Shown here: in pieces, positions 32,286-41,038 of the stretch
Position numbering within the stretch: the first letter of the stretch is position 1
Layout of the letters: each line of letters begins with the position of its first letter
NCBI GenBank assembly: GCA_035463295.1
Contig: DATHTK010000054.1
Span: forward strand, 1-44,545
DNA from: DATHTK01 sp035463295
Lineage (GTDB): Bacteria; Actinomycetota; Rubrobacteria; Rubrobacterales; Rubrobacteraceae
Direction: 5' to 3'
DNA: 44,545 bases
Made by a program: the position numbers and the translations under genes
The notes under the pieces: generated by a model
What the model was told of the DNA's origin: nothing
Database searches by the model: none
What the model saw: the letters and a program-made list of their open reading frames with translations, nothing else

Positions 32286-32987
32286 CTAGTACCGGCTCCT
32301 CGCGACGACCCCGCGCAGCGTTTCCTTTGCGCCAGAGCGCAGTATCGGGCCGTGGCTCATCACGACGGTCGAGAAGTCTTCCCCGAGCAGCTTCTCCGCC
32401 GAGCGTTTCGCCAGTGGTGGGTCCGCGCAGAGGGTCTTGCGGATGCCCACCCGGATCTTGCGCGGCAGGCACCCGAAGGCGTCGGCGGTGAAGAGCAAGC
32501 CGTCTTCGTCCCGCAGCATCGAGACGTGCCCGGACGTGTGACCCGGTGTGGAGATCAGGCGGAACCCGGAGACGAGATCCCCCTCGCGCAACACCTTATG
32601 GACCGGGGCCGTCGGTAGTTCCGCGTTGCGAGAGAGGAAGCGGAGGACCGGATCGCTGTACGGGTCACGCCTGCGCCTGCCGGAGATCACCTCCGCCTCG
32701 TGCGATGTCGCCCCTACCTCCGCGTGTGGCGCCCACTCCAGCATCCCCCGTAGCCCGCCGGTGTGGTCGTCGTGCTGATGCGTGAGGAAGATGCGCTTCA
32801 GGTCCTCCGGCCCCGAACCGAGCGCAAGGAGAGCGTCGCGGATGCGTCCCACGCTGCTCGCGAGGCCTGTGTCCACGAGCGTCCAGCCATCGTCGTTCTC
32901 CAGGAGGAGGACCGAGACCATGCGCGAGATCCTTATCGCGTCGGCGCGGTAGACGCCGGGGGCGATGTTTTCGGGGATATCTGCCAC
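32286..32987 (-). CDS. Metallo-beta-lactamase-fold hydrolase in polyamine operon
   Basis: A 233-residue MBL-fold enzyme with FLTHQHDDHTGGLRGML (zinc HxHxDH), then GFRLISTPGHTSGHVSMLRD, LLFTADAFGCLP and VVMSHGPILRSG. The GTG start overlaps the stop of the upstream aldehyde dehydrogenase by 1 nt, so translation is tightly coupled. The frame runs on for 227 more codons upstream, but only as antisense-free shadow of that dehydrogenase. Substrate unknown. Hydrolysis of a lactam, thioester or adduct formed from reactive aminoaldehydes would fit, as inference only. Confidence 0.87.
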   Translation of the reverse strand: MADIPENIAPGVYRADAIRISRMVSVLLLENDDGWTLVDTGLASSVGRIRDALLALGSGPEDLKRIFLTHQHDDHTGGLRGMLEWAPHAEVGATSHEAEVISGRRRRDPYSDPVLRFLSRNAELPTAPVHKVLREGDLVSGFRLISTPGHTSGHVSMLRDEDGLLFTADAFGCLPRKIRVGIRKTLCADPPLAKRSAEKLLGEDFSTVVMSHGPILRSGAKETLRGVVARSRY

Positions 32988-34429
32988 TACATCGTTCTCC
33001 GGCCCGGCTCTTCGGCCGGGCCGTAGGGGTACCACCACTCCTTCTTCTCGACCTTCGGGTCTATGTGGACGTGCTTGGACTCCTGGAAGGCTTCGAGTCC
33101 TTCGCGGCCCAGTTCCCTGCCTATCCCGCTCCCCTTCTGACCGCCAAACGGGGCGGCGTCGTTGTCGGTGAGGGGGTCGTTGATCCAGACGGTGCCCGCC
33201 CGGATGCCGCGCATGCACCTGAGCATCTTCTCGAAGTCCCGCGTGTAGACGTTGGCTCCGAGGCCGTAGGGCACCGAGTTGGCCTGCTCTATAGCCTCCT
33301 CCAGGCTTCCGACCTCCACTACGGGGACCACCGGCCCGAAGGTTTCGTCGCGCATCACCGTCATCGAGGGCTCGACGCCGGTGAGGATCGTCGGCCTGTA
33401 GAAGAAGCCTCGCTCCCCGTAGCGCTCGCCGCCGGTGACGACCCTCGCGCCCCCTCGCACCGCCTCGCCGACATGGCGCTCGACCTTCTCGCGCCCCCTG
33501 GCGTTGATCATGGGCCCGATGTCCGTTTTTTCGTCCATCGGGTCCCCCACGCGCAGGCTCTCGACGAAGCTCTTCGAGGCCTCGACGAAGTCGTCGGCTA
33601 TGTTGTGCATCACGTAGAAGCGCTCCGAGGAGGTGCAGACCTGGCCGGCGTTCAGGCACGCGGCCCACACGGCGCCCTGGGCGGCGATCTCCACGTCCAC
33701 ATCGTCGCAGATGATAAACGGGTCCTTACCCCCGAGCTCGAGGTTCGCCCGGATCAGACGCTCCGCGGCTACCGTCCCGACCTTGCGCCCGGTCTCCTGG
33801 CTCCCGGTGAAAGCGACCATGTCTACGCCTGGGTGCCTGACCAGCATCTCTCCGACGTGGCCGGCCCCGTAGACGGTCTGCAAGAGGCCCTCGGGCAAGC
33901 CGTCCAGCAGCTCCGTCATGCGGCGGGTCGCCAGGGGCGTCTCTTCGGAGGGCTTCAGGATCACGGCGTTACCGGCGGCGAGCGCCGGCGCGACCTTCCA
34001 GGCCGCCAGGAGCAGCGGGTAGTTCCAAGGGACGATGCAGGCGACGGTGCCGACCGGCTCCTTTATGACCAGGGCGAGCTGCTGCGGCTCGATGGGGGCG
34101 GGGAGGTAGCCGACCGAATCGCGCGCGATCTCGGCGTAGTAGTCGAAGCAGGCCGCCGTCCACCCGACCTCGTCGTGGTTCTCGATATACGGCTTCCCGC
34201 CCTCGCGCGTCATGATCTCCGCGAGCTCATCGGCGTGGTCTCTTAGGTTCTGCGCCAGCTCGTGGAGGAGCTCGGCCCGGTCGAGTCCGGCGAAGCCGCG
34301 CCACTCCTCGAAGCCGCGGCGGGCCTTCTCGGCCGCGGAGTCGAGCTCTTCGCGGGACGTCGTCGCGATCTCCTCTATTCTCTCCTCGGTCGCCGGGTTT
34401 ACGACGTTCAGACGGCCGTTCTCGCCCAT
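32987..34429 (-). CDS. Aldehyde dehydrogenase (aminoaldehyde/betaine-aldehyde type)
   Basis: A 480-residue aldehyde dehydrogenase with Asn136 (CIVPWNYPLLLAAWKVAPAL), Glu231 (ANLELGGKDPFIICDD), Cys265 (NAGQVCTSSERFYV) and VAFTGSQETGRKVG. APFGGQKGSGIGRELGREGL near the C-terminus is typical of the betaine/aminoaldehyde dehydrogenase group. An unusual Trp-rich tail (KKEWWYPYGPAEEPG) ends it. ATG at 34429 follows AGGAGG. Probably oxidises aldehydes released by the copper amine oxidase upstream. Overlaps the MBL-fold gene by 1 nt. Confidence 0.91.
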   Translation of the reverse strand: MGENGRLNVVNPATEERIEEIATTSREELDSAAEKARRGFEEWRGFAGLDRAELLHELAQNLRDHADELAEIMTREGGKPYIENHDEVGWTAACFDYYAEIARDSVGYLPAPIEPQQLALVIKEPVGTVACIVPWNYPLLLAAWKVAPALAAGNAVILKPSEETPLATRRMTELLDGLPEGLLQTVYGAGHVGEMLVRHPGVDMVAFTGSQETGRKVGTVAAERLIRANLELGGKDPFIICDDVDVEIAAQGAVWAACLNAGQVCTSSERFYVMHNIADDFVEASKSFVESLRVGDPMDEKTDIGPMINARGREKVERHVGEAVRGGARVVTGGERYGERGFFYRPTILTGVEPSMTVMRDETFGPVVPVVEVGSLEEAIEQANSVPYGLGANVYTRDFEKMLRCMRGIRAGTVWINDPLTDNDAAPFGGQKGSGIGRELGREGLEAFQESKHVHIDPKVEKKEWWYPYGPAEEPGRRTM

Positions 34430-34433
34430 GGTT

Positions 34434-34634
34434 TCAGTGAACCTCCTTCTCTGCCATTTTCACGTCGCTCGACGGGCGGGGTCTACGGCTCCCGCGCATG
34501 GCGATGCCGGCGAGGATCTCCCGGACGACCCCGGTCTTCCGGGCTACATCCCGCGCGGCCAACAGCAGCTCGGCGGTGGTCATGCCGCCGGGCTCGGGCG
34601 TGCCGGTGCCTGGGGCGAAGGCCGGGTCGAGCAC
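34434..34634 (-). CDS. Hypothetical small protein in polyamine operon, 66 aa
   Basis: A GTG-started frame sitting exactly between the copper amine oxidase stop (4-nt gap) and the next aldehyde dehydrogenase (4-nt gap). This tight fit supports it as a real cistron. TTAELLLAARDVARKTGVVR could form a helix, and the end is basic (MRGSRRPRPSSDVKMAEKEV). Met18 is an alternative start. No family recognised and no cysteines, so not a metal carrier of the usual kind. Confidence 0.5.
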   Translation of the reverse strand: MLDPAFAPGTGTPEPGGMTTAELLLAARDVARKTGVVREILAGIAMRGSRRPRPSSDVKMAEKEVH

Positions 34635-34638
34635 GGTG

Positions 34639-36579
34639 CTAACCCCGCCCGCCGTCCGGGGCGTGGCAACGCCCGTCGGAGGTCGCAGGGGGCACGTCCA
34701 GGGCGGGGTTGCGGACGAAGAACCCCGCCGGTTTCAGCCAGAAAGAGACCGTGTCCACCGGCATGACCGGCCACTCCTCCGGACGCGTTACGTGGTGCAG
34801 CCCGAAGACGTACCAGAGGACGACGTCGGTGTTCTCGATCGGCCGGTTTGCCCTCGTCCACGCGGGTAGCCCGCTGTCGTCCTCGCTCTGGTTGGGGAAC
34901 TCGCCGCAAGGCCAGCGCTCGTCCTCGTTGTAGGGCGTCACCCAGAGGGTGTGCCCGATCACCCCGGCGCGCCGCAGGACGGGGGAGGAGGGATCGAGCA
35001 TCGCGGGGAAGCAGCCGCCCGGGATGAGCTTGTAGGCGGTGGACGTCCCGAGCCCGTTCTTCTTGTTGTCGTTTGCAACCTTCCAGTAGCGCTGGGTTCT
35101 CCACTCGTAGTCCTGCTTGCCGTCCTCTTCCGTGCGGAGGGGGAGGTCGTTCTGGACGAGCGCGAGGCCGTGCGGGTTGCCGGGGCCGACCGGCAGCGCC
35201 TCGGACTCGGAGGCGTAGACGGTGTTCTCCTCGCCGTCCACGTCCAGGTCCAGCCGGGCGACGAGGAAGTGCTGGTGGTAGGGCGCGTAGGTCCGCTCGT
35301 CCACGAGCGCGCCGTACGGCGGTTGTTCCCCCTTCGGGAAGCGGGTGGTGACCATGATCCCGGTCGCCCGGACCTCGCACTCTATACTGCCGTCCTGGTA
35401 GAAGCGCCAGTAGGCGATGTACTCGTAGTTCGCCACCGTCGCGTGGAAGGAGACGACCAGGCGACGGCTCCTCCGTACCTCCGCGCCCGCCCGCTCGTCC
35501 ACGTGCTTCCAGAGGACGGCGTCGTCCTCCTCGTGGATGCAGATCGCGTTCCTGATCTCGTACGGCTCGCCCCTGGAGTCGTGGAGCACGGCGTCGAGGT
35601 AGGCCACCTCGCCGAGACAGTCGCAGCCCAGCTCGAGCGACGTGGTCATGAAGCCGAGGCCCCACTCGCCGATGTCGAACGCTGTCCGCCGGAAGTGCTC
35701 GGGGGAGGGATCGCGGTAGGGCACGACCATCTCCGCAAACGACATCCGGTGCGCGACGGGGCGCACCCCCTCGCCGTCCGCGTAGCCGACCGTGTGCAGC
35801 ACGAGCCCCTCGCGGTAGTTGAACCCGACCCGCATGGACCACTTCTGCCAGCGGAGCTCGTTGCCGTCGAGGACGAACGAGGGGCCCTGTGGCTGCGTCA
35901 CCTCCAGCGGCTCGAGGTCGGAGCGTTGCTCCATTCCGGGGACGTGCCCGGGGACGTACTCGCCCATTACCTCCGGTTCTTCGATAACCGGGCCGTCCTC
36001 TATCTCCAGGAGCTCCACGTGGTTGAGGTCCACCACGAGCTTGAGGCCGACCACCGGGTTGGCGTAGGGGTTGGAGTCCTCGGCGGAGCGGTACCAGACG
36101 TCCGTCCAGCCGACGCGCCGGCCCCGGTACCTCTCGGCGACCAGGGAGCCCCCGTAGGCCCAGACGTCGAAGAGGACCTTGTCGAGATCCGTGACGCCGC
36201 GGGCGGCGAGCGCCTCGGCGACTCTCGGGTCCTTGCGCAACGCCTCGTCGCATTCCCGAAACTCGTCCATGGTTATGTTCGGTTGCTCGCCCGGACGATG
36301 CTCCCACGACACGACCCCGTCTTCGGTGAGCGAGACCACCGATTTGTAGACCTCGCCGCTGTCGCGGTTCCAGCAGACCACCAGCGCCTCACGGGGGACC
36401 GGCTTCTCCGCTCCGAATTCGGCGAGAATCGTCTTTGAAGGCTCCTTCAACTCGATGGAGGCGAAGCGCCACCGTCCGTTCAGCCCACGGTCCCGGCGCA
36501 AGATGGCCGTAGTTCGCCGGAATTCATCGGCGGTGAGCGGGTCGAGCGGATGCCGCACTGCGGGGGTCTCGCTGCTCAT
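34639..36579 (-). CDS. Copper amine oxidase (primary-amine oxidase)
   Basis: A 646-residue topaquinone enzyme that oxidises primary amines to aldehyde, NH3 and H2O2. The cofactor Tyr is Tyr385 in HATVANYEYIAYWRF (N-Y-E). The catalytic base is Asp302 in TAFDIGEWGLGF. Copper ligands are His435 and His437 (APYHQHFLV), with the third His596 in FGLHHVTRPEEWPVMPVDT. Length matches actinobacterial phenethylamine/histamine oxidases. There is no signal peptide, so it is cytosolic. In this array it likely acts on putrescine-type or other imported amines. The last ~25 residues are Asp/Gly/Pro-rich. Confidence 0.95.
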   Translation of the reverse strand: MSSETPAVRHPLDPLTADEFRRTTAILRRDRGLNGRWRFASIELKEPSKTILAEFGAEKPVPREALVVCWNRDSGEVYKSVVSLTEDGVVSWEHRPGEQPNITMDEFRECDEALRKDPRVAEALAARGVTDLDKVLFDVWAYGGSLVAERYRGRRVGWTDVWYRSAEDSNPYANPVVGLKLVVDLNHVELLEIEDGPVIEEPEVMGEYVPGHVPGMEQRSDLEPLEVTQPQGPSFVLDGNELRWQKWSMRVGFNYREGLVLHTVGYADGEGVRPVAHRMSFAEMVVPYRDPSPEHFRRTAFDIGEWGLGFMTTSLELGCDCLGEVAYLDAVLHDSRGEPYEIRNAICIHEEDDAVLWKHVDERAGAEVRRSRRLVVSFHATVANYEYIAYWRFYQDGSIECEVRATGIMVTTRFPKGEQPPYGALVDERTYAPYHQHFLVARLDLDVDGEENTVYASESEALPVGPGNPHGLALVQNDLPLRTEEDGKQDYEWRTQRYWKVANDNKKNGLGTSTAYKLIPGGCFPAMLDPSSPVLRRAGVIGHTLWVTPYNEDERWPCGEFPNQSEDDSGLPAWTRANRPIENTDVVLWYVFGLHHVTRPEEWPVMPVDTVSFWLKPAGFFVRNPALDVPPATSDGRCHAPDGGRG

Positions 36580-36630
36580 GAACTCCCTCTCAATCTCTCA
36601 CACCGCTCCTGGTTAGCATGCAAGTGGCTC

Positions 36631-38202
36631 TCAGCCCTCCTCGGACTCCCGTTCGTTCAACAGCTCTTCCTCAGAGGCGAGCACCGCAGTGTCGTGCCTC
36701 AGGGTCTCTCCGCGGAAAAAGCCGGGCGCCCGACTCTGCCACACGAACATCAGCACTATTCCCAGGAGCAGCAGCCCTACCCCGATAACGAAGACGCTGC
36801 CGATCCCGAAGAGAGATCCTCCACTGCCATAGGCGGGGTCCCAGGTGTCAATGGCCGTCTTGAAGAAGAGAAGGGCCAGCATCGTACCGCCTAGCGCGGG
36901 AAAGAGACCCTTGAAGACAAAAGCGTGCAGGCTCGAGAGAAGCTCTGCGCGGAAGTACCATACGCACGCAAACGCAGTAAGCGAGTAGTAGAAGGCGATC
37001 ATCAACCCGAGGGAGTAGATGGTGTCTATAAGGACGTTCTCGCTGATAAACGTCATGATAGTGTAGAAGATCGCCGTTGTTACCCCCGAGAATATCGTCG
37101 CGAACGAGGGCGACTGGAAGCGCGGGTGCACGCGCGAGAAGTGGGCCGGGGCGGCCTTGTAGTACGACATCGCGAGCATAGTGCGCGCCGCCGGCAGGAA
37201 GGTAGTCTGCAGGCTGGAGGCAGCGCTCGCCAGCACCGCGAGAAAGAGCAAGATGGCGAGCCCACCCAGAACGGGTCCGGCCAGCACCGCGAACACGTTG
37301 TCCGCGGTATCGGGGTTGCCCAACCCTATGCCTTCGTCACCGATGCCGGCGAACATCTGCGAGGAGATCGCGATCAGCAGGTACGTACTCAGGATCACGG
37401 TGACGGTCAGCAGCGCGGCCCGTCCCGGGGTGCTCTCGCTCCCGGCGGTCTCCTCGTTGATCGTGAGGGTGGTGTCCCAGCCCCAGAAGATAAAGATCGA
37501 GAGCGACAGGCCGGCGGCAAAGGCCGCGAATGACTCGATAGCGAAGGGGTTGAGCCAGTTCCAGGAGAAGGCGATAGCGAGGTCGGAGCCCTCGCCGAGG
37601 GCCTTGCCGAAGGCGAACGCGATATAGACGGCGAGGACGACCATCTGCAAACCTACCAGGACGTACTGGAGCCCTTTGGTCGCCGACATGCCCCGGTACG
37701 AGACGACCGTGGCGCCTGCCACGAAGATCAGGGTGGTGACAACGTTGACGACGGTATTGTCGCCAAGGGCGCCGAGGCTCTGACTGCCGAAGACGTTCCC
37801 CAGCGCGAGGTAGAAGAACGTCACGGCCACGCCTACCAAGTTGGACAGGACTATCACCGTCGCCAGCACGAGTCCCCAGCCGCACATCCATCCGATGTGA
37901 GGGCCGAAGGCTTTCACCGTCCAGGTGAAGGAGGTGCCGCAGTCCGGCGCCTCGTGGTTCAGCTCCCGGTACGCATACGCCACGAGCAGCATCGGCACGA
38001 ACCCCGCCAGAAAGACCGCCGGCATCTGCAGGCCGACCTCGGTGACGGTCGGGCCGAGCGTTGCGGTGATCGCGTACGCCGGCGCCACGCACGAGACGCC
38101 CAGGACAACGCTCGCCAGAAGGCCTACCGAGTTATGCCTGAGTCCCTTGTCCTTGAGGTCTTCGTGGCGCCGGGTCACCGAACCGGACATTTCACTTTCC
38201 AC
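36631..38202 (-). CDS. APC-family amino acid/polyamine permease
   Basis: A 523-residue membrane protein with about 12 hydrophobic segments. The first helix reads SVVLGVSCVAPAYAITATLG, and a typical APC motif FIFWGWDTTLTINEETAGSE lies near the middle. It belongs to the APC superfamily that includes PuuP-like putrescine importers and amino acid/GABA transporters. It is a secondary transporter placed between an ABC polyamine importer and an amine oxidase, so it likely imports a polyamine or exports/imports a product. The start is GTG at 38202 or the ATG four codons later. GGGGAG is close to the first. Confidence 0.9.
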   Translation of the reverse strand: MESEMSGSVTRRHEDLKDKGLRHNSVGLLASVVLGVSCVAPAYAITATLGPTVTEVGLQMPAVFLAGFVPMLLVAYAYRELNHEAPDCGTSFTWTVKAFGPHIGWMCGWGLVLATVIVLSNLVGVAVTFFYLALGNVFGSQSLGALGDNTVVNVVTTLIFVAGATVVSYRGMSATKGLQYVLVGLQMVVLAVYIAFAFGKALGEGSDLAIAFSWNWLNPFAIESFAAFAAGLSLSIFIFWGWDTTLTINEETAGSESTPGRAALLTVTVILSTYLLIAISSQMFAGIGDEGIGLGNPDTADNVFAVLAGPVLGGLAILLFLAVLASAASSLQTTFLPAARTMLAMSYYKAAPAHFSRVHPRFQSPSFATIFSGVTTAIFYTIMTFISENVLIDTIYSLGLMIAFYYSLTAFACVWYFRAELLSSLHAFVFKGLFPALGGTMLALLFFKTAIDTWDPAYGSGGSLFGIGSVFVIGVGLLLLGIVLMFVWQSRAPGFFRGETLRHDTAVLASEEELLNERESEEG

Positions 38203-38230
38203 TCGCTCCCCTTTCCAGCGGTCTCCGCTC

Positions 38231-39055
38231 CTACGCTCTCTCGCTCCGTACGAACAGCCGGCTCCCGCCGAGGATCAGGATCATGGTCGTCACCAGGATC
38301 ACGGTAGAGAGCGCGTTTATGACGGGGCTGACGCCGAATTTGATCATGGAGTAGATCTTGAGCGGCAGCGTGCTCGACCCGACCCCCGAGACGAAGAAGG
38401 TGATGACGAAGTCGTCAAAGGAGAGGGTGAAGGCGAGCAGCGCCCCCGCCATAACGCCCGGTAGGATCAGCGGCAGCGTTACCCGCAGGAACGTCTGGAG
38501 GGGGTTGGCGCCGAGGTCCTGCGCCGCCTCCTCGATGGAGCTGTCCATCCCCGCGAGGCGCGCTCGCACCACGATGGTGACGAACGAGATCGTGAACGCG
38601 ACGTGCGCGATGATTATCGTCGTGATGCCCAGGGCGAGGCCAGCGGCGACGAAGAAGACCAGGAGACTGACGCCCACCACTATCTCCGGCATCACGGTTG
38701 CGGCGTAGATGGTCGAGTCGGCGATGGTCCTGCCCCGGAACGCGTGGCGCGTTAGCGCGAGCGCCGTCAGGGTGCCGATCACGGTGGCTATCGCCGTGGC
38801 GGTGATGCCCACCGTCAGCGACGTCTTGAGGGCGTCGATTACCGACTGGTCCCGCAGCAGCTCGCCGTACCACCGCAGCGAGAAGCCGGTCCAGACCTGG
38901 GTGCTCTTGCTCGAGTTGAACGAGAAGAAGACCAGGACCAGAATCGGGGCGTAGAGGAACACGTAGACCAGGCCGGCAAAGAGAACCAGCCCCCAGTCCG
39001 GGACCTTCCCCAGCCCCTTGTATACAGGTCCGCCCTTCGTACTCGAAGCGGCCAC
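38231..39055 (-). CDS. potC: Spermidine/putrescine ABC transporter permease PotC
   Basis: A 274-residue inner-membrane permease with six helices and the ABC-contact EAA loop SIEEAAQDLGANPLQTFLRV, then LPLILPGVMAGALLAFTLSF-DDFVITFF. This PotC hallmark separates it from PotB. It forms the heterodimeric channel with PotB. Three nucleotides separate it from potB, and it is followed by the APC permease after 28 nt. Confidence 0.93.
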   Translation of the reverse strand: MAASSTKGGPVYKGLGKVPDWGLVLFAGLVYVFLYAPILVLVFFSFNSSKSTQVWTGFSLRWYGELLRDQSVIDALKTSLTVGITATAIATVIGTLTALALTRHAFRGRTIADSTIYAATVMPEIVVGVSLLVFFVAAGLALGITTIIIAHVAFTISFVTIVVRARLAGMDSSIEEAAQDLGANPLQTFLRVTLPLILPGVMAGALLAFTLSFDDFVITFFVSGVGSSTLPLKIYSMIKFGVSPVINALSTVILVTTMILILGGSRLFVRSERA

Positions 39056-39058
39056 CCT

Positions 39059-39925
39059 CTACACCCCCTCCAGTTTCTCCGCGCCGACGCGGCGGATATA
39101 GAACAGGATCGCCCCGAGCAACAACACGGCGAGCATCACCGAGAGCGCGCTCCCGAAGGCCCAGTCGCGGGCGTTGAGGAACTGCTGCTGGATGAGGTTG
39201 CCCATCATCACCGTGCGCGAGCCGCCGAGCAGGTTCGGGATGACGAACTCCCCGGCCGACGGGATGAACACCAGGATGCTCCCCGCTATTACCCCCGGCA
39301 TGCTCAGCGGGAAGGTCACCCGCCAGAAGGTCTGCCAGCGGCTCGCCCCGAGGTCCTGGGCCGCCTCTTTGAGCCTCACGTCGAACTTCTCCAGGGCGGC
39401 GTAGAGCGGCAGGATCATGAACGGCAGGTAGGAGTAGACCATGCCCATCGTCACCGCCTGAGGCGTGAAGATGAGGGTGAGGGGCTCGTCGGTGATCCCG
39501 AGGAACTGCAACGTCCGGTTGGCGAGGCCGTTGCCGCCCAGGATTACGACCCAGGCGTAGGCCCGCAGTAGCAGGCTCGTCCAGAATGGGATCATGACCA
39601 GCAGGATCAGTGCGTGCTTCCAGCTACCGCCCTTCAAGGCGATAAAGTACGCCAGGGGATACCCGAGCGCGAGGCACAGGAGCGTGTTCAGCGTAGCTAT
39701 AAAGAGCGTGCGGACCACTATCTCCAGGTACAGCGGGTCGAAGACCTTGAGGTAGTTGGTAGGGTTGAAGCCGAGCGTTATGCCGCCGTAGACGCCGCTG
39801 GTCCCGAAGGAGTATGCGAGGATCATGAGCAGCGGCACGAAGAAGAAGAGCCCGAGCCAGAAGGCGACGGGGCCCAACAGCCCCGCGAGTCCTAGAGACC
39901 AGCCGCGTCCTTTGCTTCTTCCCAT
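39059..39925 (-). CDS. potB: Spermidine/putrescine ABC transporter permease PotB
   Basis: A 288-residue permease: first helix LLGPVAFWLGLFFFVPLLMI, EAA loop RLKEAAQDLGASRWQTFWRV, and the PotB-typical IPSAGEFVIPNLLGGSRTVM followed by MGNLIQQQF. It pairs with PotC. The ATG overlaps nothing but lies one base after the potD stop. Confidence 0.93.
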   Translation of the reverse strand: MGRSKGRGWSLGLAGLLGPVAFWLGLFFFVPLLMILAYSFGTSGVYGGITLGFNPTNYLKVFDPLYLEIVVRTLFIATLNTLLCLALGYPLAYFIALKGGSWKHALILLVMIPFWTSLLLRAYAWVVILGGNGLANRTLQFLGITDEPLTLIFTPQAVTMGMVYSYLPFMILPLYAALEKFDVRLKEAAQDLGASRWQTFWRVTFPLSMPGVIAGSILVFIPSAGEFVIPNLLGGSRTVMMGNLIQQQFLNARDWAFGSALSVMLAVLLLGAILFYIRRVGAEKLEGV

Positions 39926-39926
39926 C

Positions 39927-41036
39927 TCAGGCGCTCTTTACCTCGGTGAAGATGCGCTCGTACTCGCGGGTGGTCTCCCCCGTGTCCTCGATGACCTCCA
40001 GTCGGTCGAAGACCTCGTCTGGAGGGTTGAAGCTCGGAAGTTCGGTGAGCTCCTTGTCGAGCATCGGGAGCGACGCCTCGTTCGGGGTGCCGTAGTAGGT
40101 GTAGTTCGAGAGGTCCGCCCCGACCTTGGCCTCGAGGATGTAGTTTATGAACTTGTGGGCGTTGCCCGGGTGCTGGGCCCCGGCGGGTATCGCCATGTTG
40201 TCGATCCAGCGCGTCGCCCGCGGCCTGGGGATGATGTATTCGAGGTCCTCGTTCTCGATGACCGCCGTGATCGCATCGCCCGAGAAGACGTGCCCGAGCA
40301 GGATGTCTCCGTTCTGGACGAGCGGCCGGTTCTCGGTCGAGGCGAAGTACCCGCGCAGCAGCGGCTTCTGCTCGAGAAGGGCGGCCTTGGCCTCCTGGAG
40401 CTGCTCCTGGTCCGTGGAGTTCACGGAGTAGCCGAGGCGGTAGAGCGCCGCCCCGAGCGTCTCACGGACGTCGTTTATCATGGCGATCTGGCCCTCGAAC
40501 TCCGGGTTCCACATGGCGTCCCAGCTGTCTATCTTGCCGACCTCGGCCCGGTTGTAGAGGATGCCGGTGGTTCCCCACTGGTAGGCGACGCTGTACTCGT
40601 CGTCCGGGTCGTAGGGGAGGCCTCTGAAGTTCGGGCTCAGGTTCTTCATGTTCGGGATCTTTGACTTGTCGAGCGGCTGGAGGACGTCGCTCTTTATCAT
40701 GATGGAGACCATGTAGTCGCTCGGGACGATGACGTCGTAGCCGCTGCCGCCGGCCTGCAGCTTGGCGAGCAGGTCCTCGTTGGAGGAGAAGAAATCCTGG
40801 GTGACCTGTATGCCGGTCTGTTCCTCGAAGCCGGGGATGGTGCTCTCTGCTACGTACTCGGACCAGTTGTAGAGGTTGAGCTGTTTCTCCTCGGAACCGC
40901 CGCCCCCTCCGCCGCCCTGGCTCGGGCTAGTGTTGGGCTGGCAGGCCAGCACGGAGAGCGTCGAGCCGGCAACTCCGGCGGCGCCCATGACCTTGAGGAA
41001 CCTCCCCCGCGAGATCCTCGCGTCTCTTCTCTTCAC
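39927..41036 (-). CDS. potD: Spermidine/putrescine-binding lipoprotein PotD
   Basis: A 369-residue substrate-binding protein. The N-terminus ISRGRFLKVMGAAGVAG resembles a Tat signal (though R-G-R, not a strict RR pair). It is followed by a lipobox with Cys32 (LSVLAC) and a seven-glycine linker, so it is tethered outside the membrane. The binding fold starts LNLYNWSEYVAESTIPGFEE and contains YDVIVPSDYMVSIM and the polyamine-pocket acidic stretch GLPYDPDDEYSVAYQWGTTG, typical of PotD/PotF. GTG at 41036 has AGGAGG at 6 nt and lies 2 nt after potA. A longer open frame upstream is a shadow of potA. Confidence 0.94.
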   Translation of the reverse strand: MKRRDARISRGRFLKVMGAAGVAGSTLSVLACQPNTSPSQGGGGGGGSEEKQLNLYNWSEYVAESTIPGFEEQTGIQVTQDFFSSNEDLLAKLQAGGSGYDVIVPSDYMVSIMIKSDVLQPLDKSKIPNMKNLSPNFRGLPYDPDDEYSVAYQWGTTGILYNRAEVGKIDSWDAMWNPEFEGQIAMINDVRETLGAALYRLGYSVNSTDQEQLQEAKAALLEQKPLLRGYFASTENRPLVQNGDILLGHVFSGDAITAVIENEDLEYIIPRPRATRWIDNMAIPAGAQHPGNAHKFINYILEAKVGADLSNYTYYGTPNEASLPMLDKELTELPSFNPPDEVFDRLEVIEDTGETTREYERIFTEVKSA

Positions 41037-41038
41037 CA

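Noticed and set aside
31101..32618. 505-codon open frame on the plus strand
   Set aside because: Antisense to the PYROXD2-like and MBL-fold genes, both well supported. Composition is typical of a shadow frame.
32988..33668. Upstream extension of the MBL-fold hydrolase frame
   Set aside because: Overlaps the aldehyde dehydrogenase out of frame and has low-complexity composition. The GTG at 32987 fits the coupled start.
34580..36307. 575-codon frame on the minus strand
   Set aside because: Shifted-frame shadow of the copper amine oxidase. Arg-, Gly- and Pro-rich with no motifs.
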